A stretch of DNA of 29,033 bases, from IMG/VR virus record IMGVR_UViG_3300025897_000054, positions 1-29,033 of that record; one strand, given 5' to 3'. Under the pieces are notes generated by a model. It ran no database searches and was not told the DNA's origin. It saw only the letters and a program-made list of their open reading frames with translations. Source of the DNA: a virus. Below, in pieces: positions 1 to 7,143 of the stretch. Position 1 is the first letter of the stretch; every line of letters begins with the position of its first letter. Position numbers and translations under genes: made by a program.

Positions 1-158
1 CCACCCATAATTAGTTCTTTAATCCTTTTACCCGGACCTTCTACTATTAAATCTCTAATTTTATTTATACTTTCTTCGTATGTATATTTTTTATTCATAC
101 GTTCAATCAGTAGGTTAAAATTCTTACTATCAATACTTAATGTCTTCCTATTTTTCAT
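1..158 (-). CDS. Unknown protein, N-terminal fragment (cut by window edge)
   Basis: An ATG at 156-158 opens a minus-strand frame that stays open to the window edge, giving 52 residues that begin MKNRKTLSIDSKNF. The start lies six bases past the stop of the 285-aa gene, so the two are probably co-transcribed. The visible part is highly charged and probably helical. It includes IVEGPGKR, an I-x-E-G string like the cleavage sites of T4-type prohead proteases, which may be chance. I do not recognise the family. The AT-rich bases before the ATG carry no Shine-Dalgarno sequence, as elsewhere in this window. That the frame is a real gene is inferred from its position directly downstream of a same-strand gene. 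Confidence 0.55.
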   Translation of the reverse strand, partial: MKNRKTLSIDSKNFNLLIERMNKKYTYEESINKIRDLIVEGPGKRIKELIMG

Positions 159-164
159 ATTATT

Positions 165-1022
165 TTATAATTTATCAACCAATTTATCTATTACGAACCT
201 ATCCGTCAACCCAGTCACTTCACTAATTATATCTAATAAACCAATCGAAGAACTAAATTTTCTAGCACCAGTAGATGGACCACTTTGATTAACTAGAGGG
301 TTATAACCCTTATCCTCAATCTGATCAAAAAGAGTACTACTGAATGAAGTTTTTTTCATATCTTTATCTCTAAAATTTAAAAATTCCACATCTCTAACCT
401 TCATATTATTATAATCTAACTTTCCACTAAACTTAATATAAAAAGGTGGTTTTGATATACTACCAGGAAATAACTCTGACGTTTCTACAAACGTTCTCAT
501 TTTCATAGTTAAGTCATTAAAAGACTTTAATGCATCATTCATAGACTCTAAGTTTATTTCGTATGGTAATTGTATGTAAAAAGTTATCTGATCATCATCC
601 CAAGCAACTACTTTTTTAACTTTTAAATCCCCTAGTGTCGGACTATTAATGTCAGTCCAGTAGTAATAACAAACACCATTAGTAGCGTTAAAATTATTAC
701 GAACCCCACTATTATTAAGTAGGTTTTTATTTTTAGAGTATTTATACACCCATTTCATATTTGTTTTTTGACTACAAATATCTAAAGTAGTTACTTTTTC
801 GTCTACATCATTTGGATTAGTAACAGTGTATCCTGACGCAATTAAAAATTCCATAGCCTCATCTGTATCTATTTCATTACCAGACGCAGTAAATTCTGAA
901 GAATCTATTTTACCATCACCACTGGTATCGGGATTTGTTGCCTCATTAACCAAATTACCAAATAATCTATCTTCAGTAAAAAGGGATTTTATTCTTTTTA
1001 TTTCCTCATTTAAATTTTTCAT
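165..1022 (-). CDS. EF-hand-loop protein with shared capsid-targeting-like N-terminus
   Basis: This is a 285-aa protein with no signal peptide or membrane segment. Residues 4-25 (LNEEIKRIKSLFTEDRLFGN) are almost identical to the N-terminus of the 445-aa protein at 4767-6104, although the rest is unrelated, so the leader is a modular element. Residues 32-43 (DTSGDGKIDSSE) form a textbook EF-hand or dockerin-type calcium loop, with acidic or polar side chains at positions 1, 3, 5, 9 and 12 and glycine at 6. One clear loop is visible; a second acidic stretch (GNEIDTDEA) follows it. The remainder is mixed alpha/beta and I do not recognise it. It is the third gene of a leftward series after the 445-aa and 1214-aa genes. 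I infer a virion-internal or virion-associated protein; calcium binding is predicted only from the loop. Confidence 0.8.
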   Translation of the reverse strand: MKNLNEEIKRIKSLFTEDRLFGNLVNEATNPDTSGDGKIDSSEFTASGNEIDTDEAMEFLIASGYTVTNPNDVDEKVTTLDICSQKTNMKWVYKYSKNKNLLNNSGVRNNFNATNGVCYYYWTDINSPTLGDLKVKKVVAWDDDQITFYIQLPYEINLESMNDALKSFNDLTMKMRTFVETSELFPGSISKPPFYIKFSGKLDYNNMKVRDVEFLNFRDKDMKKTSFSSTLFDQIEDKGYNPLVNQSGPSTGARKFSSSIGLLDIISEVTGLTDRFVIDKLVDKL

Positions 1023-1036
1023 AATTACTACCTTTC

Positions 1037-1107
1037 CTAATAAATATCTACTACATCAAATATATCCATATTAATGTTATTTTTTTTACCCATTCTATAT
1101 TTTCTTC
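1037..1107 (-). repeat. Degenerate duplicate of the 3' end of the 1214-aa gene
   Basis: Just after the stop of the 1214-aa gene, the minus strand repeats that gene's last 60-70 bases in diverged form. The gene end reads DWIKTNNIDMDQFDIVY and then stop. The downstream copy reads EWVKK, then, after a one-base shift in a run of eight A, NNINMDIFDVVDIY and stop. Part of the copy is open from an internal ATG (MGKKNNINMDIFDVVDIY, 18 codons), but I see no sign that it is a functional gene. It looks like the remnant of a tandem duplication or of a lost paralogous gene. Confidence 0.65.
1040..1047 (-). promoter_or_regulatory. Putative late-promoter motif before the 285-aa gene
   Basis: On the minus strand this reads GATATTTATTAG, a variant of the ATATTTAT(A/T) motif found before other transcription units in this window. 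It ends 17 bases before the ATG. It also overlaps the end of the duplicated gene tail, so this copy is less certain than the others. Confidence 0.35.
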
Positions 1108-1108
1108 A

Positions 1109-4100
1109 TTAGTATACTATATCAAATTGATCCATATCAATATTATTTGTTTTTATCCAATCTTTAGTTGCTTCATCAGGTGGGTTCTTCTCACTCTCAC
1201 TTTTAATTTGTTTTATAACATTATCTTCTTTAGTATAACTCTCTAAATAATCAATCTCTGAATCATACATTTTTTGTAAAAAGGATTTAACCTCATCAAA
1301 ACCTAATTTTTCATCTTCTTTTTCCTCTGTTCTTTTTACTATAAGTTCTAACCTAGCCTTAAAATTATTTAAAGGTTCACCGAATAAAGAATTAACACCA
1401 TTAACAATAAAATCTTCAATATTCCCACTACTAATATCAATTTTATATTTCAATAATAACGGAGATATTCTATTTTTTAAATAGTTAGATATTTCAGTGG
1501 TTACTGTTGACCAATTTTCAAAATATCCCATCCCTCTTTGTATAGATTTAGACATGTCATCTTCAGGGTTTTTATCGGTACTTACACCCAACCATTTTTT
1601 TAATGGTACACCTGTTGCATCTTCAAATGATTGGATACCACTAAGAATTAGTTTAGCGACTGGTTCAGGATAAAATTGTGTTAATGCGAATAGTGTGCTT
1701 TGGAATAAGAAATCTGTTATTGCCCCTTTAGATAAATCTATTATAGGTTTAATTTTATATATCTTAATAATATCATTAAATGTTTTACCTTCATTTATTA
1801 ATTTAAGTACGTTATTTGAAACTTTAACGTCTTTAGATGCCAATACCATTAACTGATTTAAATCTCCAACTTTACTATAAGGAACATCATCCAATGCCGC
1901 CACTAACTTTTGGTAATCAGAGTTCTTAAGTATATTTAAAGTTTGAGTATACATTTCTTGCATTTTAGATAGTTGTGAACCACTTAAATCTTTAAAACTC
2001 TCTTGAAATGCTTCCGCAACTGCCTTACTCTTTCCCTCCTCAGACATAGACTTCCAAACAGAAGAACTATACTTTCCCTCTGCATTTTTTATTATTTTTG
2101 AAAACGTTTTTAAATCACCTGATTTTTGTATTCCCTTTAAAATTTTATAAGATTTACCAACACTTTTAAATATAACTGGCATAAAACTAAAAGCAGCATT
2201 CAATTTCCAACCATTATTTTTAGGGTTGTTAGGGTCAGTTATACCTTCATATGTATATCCTAACCCATTAATAGTATCTGCCGCAATCATTAACCTACCA
2301 CCACTAATTATACACCCAACGGCACCTGTATAGACACACCCAATTAGTGAAAGTGCTATCGACGCAATATCTACCCAACAGTGCCAATCTGATTTACATT
2401 CCTTCGCCCATTCTTTAGCTTTTGTAGAAAATGGTCTTGTATCTATTACCCCTGCGTTGCCCCACCCTTCTTCTGCGTTGGTTGTACTTAATTGGATATC
2501 TCCCCCAGCTAAAGGGTTTAACAGAAAAAATGTGTTAGGGTGTTTTTGTAAACCTTGAGGGTTACTATGTTTCATATTTACACAACCACAACCTAAGATA
2601 TAATCTTTGTTACCATATTCATCCGAACTAGGTGGGTAATATAACCAATTTCCCCCTCCTTCATAACGACAAAAATCAGACCATTTTTGTCCAATGAATT
2701 TTGTAGGTCCCTGAAAAGAAGTTACAAATCTTGACCAAGATGTTGACCCACCAGAATTAATCCATTGTTCACAAGCGCCTTTATAATATTCTTTCTTTTG
2801 ACTTAAAAACCTTTTGTTCCATTGATCAACAAATTCTAATAGGTTTAACAAACCGTTTAAAGTTTTTTCAGAATCAGATTGATTCTTATTATAGTGTTGT
2901 TGTATTAAATTCAAAGAATCTTTAGCGCAATCACCATTCTCAACCGCTATATAAGTATAATTTAATGCAGTTTTTAAATCACTTTCTGTATAATCACCAC
3001 TTAAATTTACATTTGTTAGACAACCATTTTCTTCTAAAAATTTTATTGTCCAAATTCTAGACATTATAGTATTTGGATCATAAATATAAACTTTTTCATA
3101 TATATCCCCAATAAGTTTTATAATATATGAAGGGTTAAAAATAGTAGTGGCATTATTTTCTAAAAAAGTTTCAAAAGTCCCAAAATTATAAATATCTTTA
3201 TTGTTATCGTAAATATCTTTAAATTTATAGGTATCTAAAAGTTTTTGATCCATATTAATTACCTGACCATTCCATTTAAATGTACCTTTAACACTTTTCC
3301 AATGGTTAAGACATTTATTATAGTCATTTATATAACTATTTAAATTAATTGTCGCCAAATTATCAGTTCTGGGATTCTTAACATCTCCACCATTAATATC
3401 ATTAAAAGGTAAATACAAAGAATTACCAACATCAACCTTTGATAAGGTATTCTGATCACTATATAAGGAGTTTTTTTGTTTTTCCTTTTCCCTTTCTTTT
3501 TCCCTGTCTTCATCCCTTTCTTTTTCTTTCACCCCAATTTCTTTATGGTATTCATACTCTTGTTCATAAAATGTATCGGGTACATATGACCAAAAAACAG
3601 GTGTATTAGTATCATCATCAAATCGTTTATAATTATGTTCAATTAAAGGATAAGGACTTTCAACAAACGAATACATCATCATCTGTTGAGATATTGTGTC
3701 ATTAACTATCTCATATTCACCTTGATCGTTTAAGTATTCATATGAACTAACAGGAGGAACGTAAACTGATCCACCAATTGTAGTTACCCAGTACATTTTT
3801 TTATATCCTGCCTTTTCAGGTGCACTTTTAAAACTTTTTTCCACCAACCGTACCATCGATTGAACAGTCAATTGTTCCCCCATCGATTTCGAATAACTTG
3901 TAACCCATTCACTAGTAGACCATCCACCCCTATTTCTATATTTATTTTTATCTGTCGGTTCAAAATACCAATATTCATCTGTAACTTGAATATAATCACC
4001 ATTTTCATCTTCTACAGAATTAATATCTTCTTCGATATTCCAACTATACCCATCCACAGGTATATAAAAATACTTTTCATATTCAGGAAATAACCCACTA

Positions 4101-4753
4101 TTTTTTAAATATTCACTATATAGTAAGTACCATGCAGACATAAAATATTTATTGTCTATCGGACCGACTTTACTAAATTTTTCAGAATACCCTAATTTTT
4201 TAAAAAGATTGTTAACTTTTTTTAATCTTTCATCATTTTTATAAACCCATTTTCTAAATTGTTGACCATCAGAATTTGTTTTAATATGCTTATTTAAATA
4301 TACGTTACTTATATCTAATCTTTTTTGTTCTAACCAATTAACTCCATCCTTCCAAGAATCCCATATTTTATTAAAAATACCTTTATCGGTTTTATTCTCA
4401 TTTATAATTTCAGATAAAACTTTTACCATCTTAACACCAAAAATCTTACCTGTTTTAGAACCTAAATCGTAACCATCAGATTTTAATTTATCATATAACC
4501 CCTCTATAGTTTTAATATTATTAAAATCACCGTAATAATATTTGGCAAACGCTTCCGCACTTAAATCTCCAAAATCACCATCATCATTTCTAATAGATTT
4601 ACCTTTTTCTAATCTATATGCGGGTAAATAACCATTTTTTATTAAATACTTTTGTATGTCTATTGCATTAGGATTTACATTATTATTAGTGTTTTGTTCA
4701 TTTAAAAAAACACGTTTATACTGAGATTCCGATATAACAATTTTTTTACCCAC
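1109..4753 (-). CDS. Large virion-associated protein, PG-binding-like N-terminus, hydrophobic C-terminal half
   Basis: This 1214-aa protein starts at GTG (4751-4753), the only non-ATG start I see; no better ATG lies upstream before the previous stop, 13 bases away. Residues 1-20 (ending ISESQYKRVFLNE) match the shared N-terminal element and end in L-N-E. Residues about 29-75 look like a divergent peptidoglycan-binding domain (IQKYLIKNGYL, then DGDFGDLSAEAFAKYYYG), perhaps with a second weak copy to about residue 110. A highly charged Lys/Glu/Arg segment lies mid-protein (KEKERDEDREKEREKEKQ). Hydrophobic stretches occur near 785-825 (SIALSLIGCVYTGAVGCIIS), 850-875 and 1008-1046. The region just before 785 is rich in Cys, Trp and Gly. 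The size, hydrophobic patches and tail-gene context suggest a virion protein delivered during infection. The family is not recognised. Confidence 0.75.
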   Translation of the reverse strand: MGKKIVISESQYKRVFLNEQNTNNNVNPNAIDIQKYLIKNGYLPAYRLEKGKSIRNDDGDFGDLSAEAFAKYYYGDFNNIKTIEGLYDKLKSDGYDLGSKTGKIFGVKMVKVLSEIINENKTDKGIFNKIWDSWKDGVNWLEQKRLDISNVYLNKHIKTNSDGQQFRKWVYKNDERLKKVNNLFKKLGYSEKFSKVGPIDNKYFMSAWYLLYSEYLKNSGLFPEYEKYFYIPVDGYSWNIEEDINSVEDENGDYIQVTDEYWYFEPTDKNKYRNRGGWSTSEWVTSYSKSMGEQLTVQSMVRLVEKSFKSAPEKAGYKKMYWVTTIGGSVYVPPVSSYEYLNDQGEYEIVNDTISQQMMMYSFVESPYPLIEHNYKRFDDDTNTPVFWSYVPDTFYEQEYEYHKEIGVKEKERDEDREKEREKEKQKNSLYSDQNTLSKVDVGNSLYLPFNDINGGDVKNPRTDNLATINLNSYINDYNKCLNHWKSVKGTFKWNGQVINMDQKLLDTYKFKDIYDNNKDIYNFGTFETFLENNATTIFNPSYIIKLIGDIYEKVYIYDPNTIMSRIWTIKFLEENGCLTNVNLSGDYTESDLKTALNYTYIAVENGDCAKDSLNLIQQHYNKNQSDSEKTLNGLLNLLEFVDQWNKRFLSQKKEYYKGACEQWINSGGSTSWSRFVTSFQGPTKFIGQKWSDFCRYEGGGNWLYYPPSSDEYGNKDYILGCGCVNMKHSNPQGLQKHPNTFFLLNPLAGGDIQLSTTNAEEGWGNAGVIDTRPFSTKAKEWAKECKSDWHCWVDIASIALSLIGCVYTGAVGCIISGGRLMIAADTINGLGYTYEGITDPNNPKNNGWKLNAAFSFMPVIFKSVGKSYKILKGIQKSGDLKTFSKIIKNAEGKYSSSVWKSMSEEGKSKAVAEAFQESFKDLSGSQLSKMQEMYTQTLNILKNSDYQKLVAALDDVPYSKVGDLNQLMVLASKDVKVSNNVLKLINEGKTFNDIIKIYKIKPIIDLSKGAITDFLFQSTLFALTQFYPEPVAKLILSGIQSFEDATGVPLKKWLGVSTDKNPEDDMSKSIQRGMGYFENWSTVTTEISNYLKNRISPLLLKYKIDISSGNIEDFIVNGVNSLFGEPLNNFKARLELIVKRTEEKEDEKLGFDEVKSFLQKMYDSEIDYLESYTKEDNVIKQIKSESEKNPPDEATKDWIKTNNIDMDQFDIVY

Positions 4754-4766
4754 TACGTTAGTCTAA

Positions 4767-6104
4767 TTACTTTTTTCTTATTGCGAAAAAACCATTGTTT
4801 TTACCCGTTTTTTTATGTAATGTTACAACTTTATAAGTACTAGGATCTTTTTGTAATGTCTTTAAAAAATATTCCTTAAAATCATTATTAATTTGCATTC
4901 TACCACTTTTCCTATTTTTAGATGCGATAGTATAACCCTTTCTACCATTAAACTTATACTTACCAGGCCCAACCATCTTTAACTTCGCAACTGTTAATCC
5001 ACCACTATCTTTTACTTCATATGTTTCACCCTCAACGGAAGATTCCAATTCAGGAATTTCTCTATTTAATAAATCATAAGTTTGTTCCATTTCTTCCATC
5101 CCAATACCAATACCTAATTTACCAAATCTATTTTTAAATGTACTAACACACCAATCAAGACCTTTTAATTCCTCATCAGTTAAATTCATCTCCGCATTAC
5201 CTATTTTAGTAGTTTGTTTATAAATTTCTTTCATCCCTTTTTTACAGGCTTTAACGTTATCATTAATTTCACCCTTATCTCTTTTAACACTCGCTAAAAC
5301 ACTTTTAACGGTATTTTTTCTTTTTCCTTTTTGGTAAAACTCTGTACCTTGTCTATTTGTTCCCGCTTTTTTAGGTCCGTCATCATCCTCACCCTTCTGA
5401 TCATCATATGTCCCAGTTTCTGAGTCTTTCCCACTATCAGATCCTTTGGTAACTTTAGTGGAAGAAGTTTTACCGTCTTCACCTTTGGTAACTGTAGTTT
5501 CTGTACCGTCTTCACCTTTGGTAACTTTAGTGGAAGAAGTTTTACCGTCATCTTTATCTTCCTTGTTTTTTTTCTCTAACTGACTTTTTAGATCTCCTTT
5601 CTGAGCAAATGGGTTATCTAGTGTAGCATCTCCGTCACCTGTAGACTTTTTGTTTCCGTCTGTAGGATTTGGCTTTATACCAATGCTTTTCGACAATGAC
5701 TCAACGTCAACGGTTTTGTTAGCAATTACTTTGTTTATTGTTTTAATGGCGTCCATCATACCATGTGTAGTGATGGGTCCACTTTCATTAACTAATCCAG
5801 CTTTTTTATTAAAAGCCTCTAAAGTCTTAGGTCCTGCAATACCGTCAGGTGTTAAATTATTTTCTTTTTGAAATTTCTCTAATGCTTTTTTTGTATTCGG
5901 ACCAAATTTACCATCGACTGGTTTTACACCTAGAAGGGTTTGTAGTGCTTTTACACCTTCTCCTTTAGACCCATTTTTTAATGAACCTTCTGTTATATAT
6001 TTTTCTCCTTCAGTACCAACTAGATTACCGAATAACCTTTCTTCCGTAAACAAAGACTTCATTCTTTTTATTTCTTCATTCAAAGTATTAAATCTTTTTT
6101 TCAT
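4767..6104 (-). CDS. Peptidoglycan-binding protein with capsid-targeting-like leader
   Basis: This is a 445-aa protein. Residues 8-29 (LNEEIKRMKSLFTEERLFGN) nearly duplicate the leader of the 285-aa gene. Residues about 42-100 form a PG_binding_1 domain (LKNGSKGEGVKALQTLLG, then DGKFGPNTKKALEKFQ and a second DGIAGPKTLEAF), which in other proteins binds cell-wall peptidoglycan. A KYITEGS string at 36-41 is an I-x-E-G site of the type cut by T4-like prohead proteases. Residues 187-221 are tandem KTSSTKVTKGEDG repeats in a long disordered, charged linker. The C-terminal 150 residues appear folded and unfamiliar (WCVSTFKNRFGKLGIGIG). No catalytic lysozyme or peptidase motif is evident, so a lytic role is unproven. 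It sits between the tube gene and the 1214-aa gene, which has a similar leader-plus-PG-binding layout. Confidence 0.85.
   Translation of the reverse strand: MKKRFNTLNEEIKRMKSLFTEERLFGNLVGTEGEKYITEGSLKNGSKGEGVKALQTLLGVKPVDGKFGPNTKKALEKFQKENNLTPDGIAGPKTLEAFNKKAGLVNESGPITTHGMMDAIKTINKVIANKTVDVESLSKSIGIKPNPTDGNKKSTGDGDATLDNPFAQKGDLKSQLEKKNKEDKDDGKTSSTKVTKGEDGTETTVTKGEDGKTSSTKVTKGSDSGKDSETGTYDDQKGEDDDGPKKAGTNRQGTEFYQKGKRKNTVKSVLASVKRDKGEINDNVKACKKGMKEIYKQTTKIGNAEMNLTDEELKGLDWCVSTFKNRFGKLGIGIGMEEMEQTYDLLNREIPELESSVEGETYEVKDSGGLTVAKLKMVGPGKYKFNGRKGYTIASKNRKSGRMQINNDFKEYFLKTLQKDPSTYKVVTLHKKTGKNNGFFAIRKK
5443..5549 (-). repeat. In-gene direct repeat coding a disordered linker
   Basis: A 35-base unit occurs identically at 5443-5477 and 5515-5549 with a 72-base period, and a diverged copy (coding TETTVTKGEDG) lies between them. 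Together they encode the KTSSTKVTKGEDG repeats of the 445-aa protein. The reading frame is kept throughout, so this is a protein linker repeat. It could expand or contract by slippage. Confidence 0.8.
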
Positions 6105-6140
6105 AATATCTTTTTTTTAATTTTTTTATTGTGTTTATTA

Positions 6141-6149
6141 TATAAATAT
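6141..6149 (-). promoter_or_regulatory. Putative late promoter of the 445-aa gene
   Basis: The minus strand reads ATATTTATATAATA here, a full match to the recurring motif followed by a TATAAT-like extension. It ends 36 bases before the ATG at 6104. The leader between is A-rich (AATTAAAAAAAAGA) and is nearly the same as the leader of the tail tube gene. Confidence 0.55.
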
Positions 6150-6160
6150 AAACAAAAACC

Positions 6161-6193
6161 AAAAAATCCCCACCAAACTAATGATAAGGATTT
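6161..6193 (-). terminator. Weak terminator candidate after the tail tube gene
   Basis: On the minus strand AAATCC (6188-6193) can pair with GGATTT (6164-6169) across an 18-base loop, and the run continues into six T. It falls between the tube gene stop and the promoter motif of the next gene. The stem is short and the loop large, so this is tentative. Confidence 0.35.
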
Positions 6194-6220
6194 ATTTATA
6201 AAATTAAATATTTTAATTTT

Positions 6221-6709
6221 TTAGAATACGTTAATCGCTCTATCAAAACGAAGTGTACACTGTATTTCTGCTAAATCAGAAGAATTATAATCTAACCCAC
6301 TAAAATCTGCGTCATTTAATTGTGTACCTTGTAGTATCCATTTCTGAACAACAACACCAGTTGGGTCTAACATTTCTAATTCTACGTCTTTTTTATATCC
6401 TGCAGCGTAACCTTGTCTACCTGTTACTGATTCTGAGTGTAAACGAACCCATTCCATTAACGCTTGTGTTGCAGAAGGCCCAATAGGGTCTCTAAATGTT
6501 ACGGAAATAGATTCCCACTTAAATCTACCAATAACAAAAGTAGACGTATTTAAAAATGGAATCTCTACCTCATCACTCGTATATTTAGGTCTTGATGTTG
6601 TAGAAACCCACCATTCTTGAATTCCTAATTCGTCTGGGAATCTCAAAATAAACCTATTCTTTCTTAACGGTTCGTAAGGAACAGGCATTCTCATTAATAA
6701 ATCTGCCAT
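6221..6709 (-). CDS. gp19: Tail tube protein, T4 gp19-like
   Basis: This 162-aa protein is nearly the same length as T4 gp19 (163 aa), the subunit that polymerises into the inner tube of the contractile tail. Recognisable features are the N-terminal PYEPLRKNRFILRFP, the central FKWESISVTFRDPIGPS followed by ALMEWVRLHSES, and the C-terminal DLAEIQCTLRFDRAINVF. These match the order expected for this beta-barrel family: FxLxF strand, W-x-x-I-x-V-x-F-x-D-P strand and a closing TLxFDxA strand. It is flanked by its own promoter motif and a terminator-like hairpin, which suits a single, highly expressed structural gene. It lies about 2 kb past the sheath gene; in T4 the two are adjacent. Confidence 0.93.
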   Translation of the reverse strand: MADLLMRMPVPYEPLRKNRFILRFPDELGIQEWWVSTTSRPKYTSDEVEIPFLNTSTFVIGRFKWESISVTFRDPIGPSATQALMEWVRLHSESVTGRQGYAAGYKKDVELEMLDPTGVVVQKWILQGTQLNDADFSGLDYNSSDLAEIQCTLRFDRAINVF

Positions 6710-6755
6710 TTTTTCTTTTTTTTAATTTTTTATTATAGTTATTCTTTGTATATTA

Positions 6756-6764
6756 TATAAATAT
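6756..6764 (-). promoter_or_regulatory. Putative late promoter of the tail tube gene
   Basis: The minus strand reads AATATTTATATAATA, a full match to the recurring motif. It ends 46 bases before the tube ATG. An A8/T7 inverted repeat (6774-6791) lies just upstream and could terminate the preceding 102-aa gene, though an A/T-only hairpin is weak evidence. Confidence 0.55.
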
Positions 6765-6792
6765 TCAGTTTTCAAAAAAAACTATTTTTTTA

Positions 6793-7101
6793 TTATAATT
6801 TTATATGTTTTAATATTCTAGTGACTGTTTTACCTATTTCATCCATCCCACTACTTAACCAATCAACTTGTTCTTGCAATGATTGATCCGTAAACTTCTC
6901 TCCATCCATATTACCATGTACTTCTTTTTCTAATAGTGATAGTCTTTTATCTATAGATAAAATATCTTTTTCATCTTTTTCTAATCTTTCTTTGTCTAAA
7001 TCCCATTCTACAGTTTCTTCTTTAAGTAGACTATTTTTCACAATTCGTTTTAAATCCGACTCCGTTAGATTTATAACTTCCCCATTCTTTTTAATTTTCA
7101 T
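6793..7101 (-). CDS. Small coiled-coil protein with shared N-terminal element
   Basis: This is a 102-aa protein whose first 25 residues (MKIKKNGEVINLTESDLK and onward) are almost the same as those of the 108-aa protein at 8329-8655. The element ends in SLLKEE, an L-K-E string. After it the sequence is strongly helical and charged (DLDKERLEKDEKDILSIDKR), with heptad-like Leu/Ile spacing through ILKHIKL at the C-terminus, consistent with a coiled coil. I do not recognise the family. It has its own promoter motif 16 bases upstream and is followed by the tail tube gene. I infer a small virion or scaffold-associated protein. Confidence 0.75.
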   Translation of the reverse strand: MKIKKNGEVINLTESDLKRIVKNSLLKEETVEWDLDKERLEKDEKDILSIDKRLSLLEKEVHGNMDGEKFTDQSLQEQVDWLSSGMDEIGKTVTRILKHIKL

Positions 7102-7116
7102 AATTATATATTTTTA

Positions 7117-7125
7117 TATAAATAT
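7117..7125 (-). promoter_or_regulatory. Putative late promoter of the 102-aa gene
   Basis: The minus strand reads AATATTTATATAAAA, a full match to the recurring motif, ending 16 bases before the ATG at 7101. It lies in the 42-base gap after the HAD gene. Confidence 0.5.
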
Positions 7126-7143
7126 TTAGTTTTTTATTAAAAA

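Noticed and set aside
3860-4093. 77-codon plus-strand frame opposite the 1214-aa gene
   Set aside because: It is an Ile/Phe/Pro-rich antisense of Tyr/Asp/Glu-rich coding sequence. A membrane peptide was considered but nothing supports it.
5443-5549. 35-base direct repeats with a regular period, CRISPR-like at first sight
   Set aside because: There are only two exact copies and one diverged copy, all in frame in a protein linker, with no palindromic repeat and no unique spacers.
5294-5551. An 85-codon alternate minus-strand frame within the 445-aa gene
   Set aside because: It is a Lys/Leu/Pro low-complexity reading of the linker repeat in another frame. The PG-binding protein frame is clearly the real one.
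6193-6200. Exact T4 late promoter TATAAATA on the minus strand
   Set aside because: It is a single copy about 90 bases from the next ATG and lies in the arm of the terminator candidate. The other genes have ATATTTAT in the same direction instead, so it is probably chance in AT-rich sequence.
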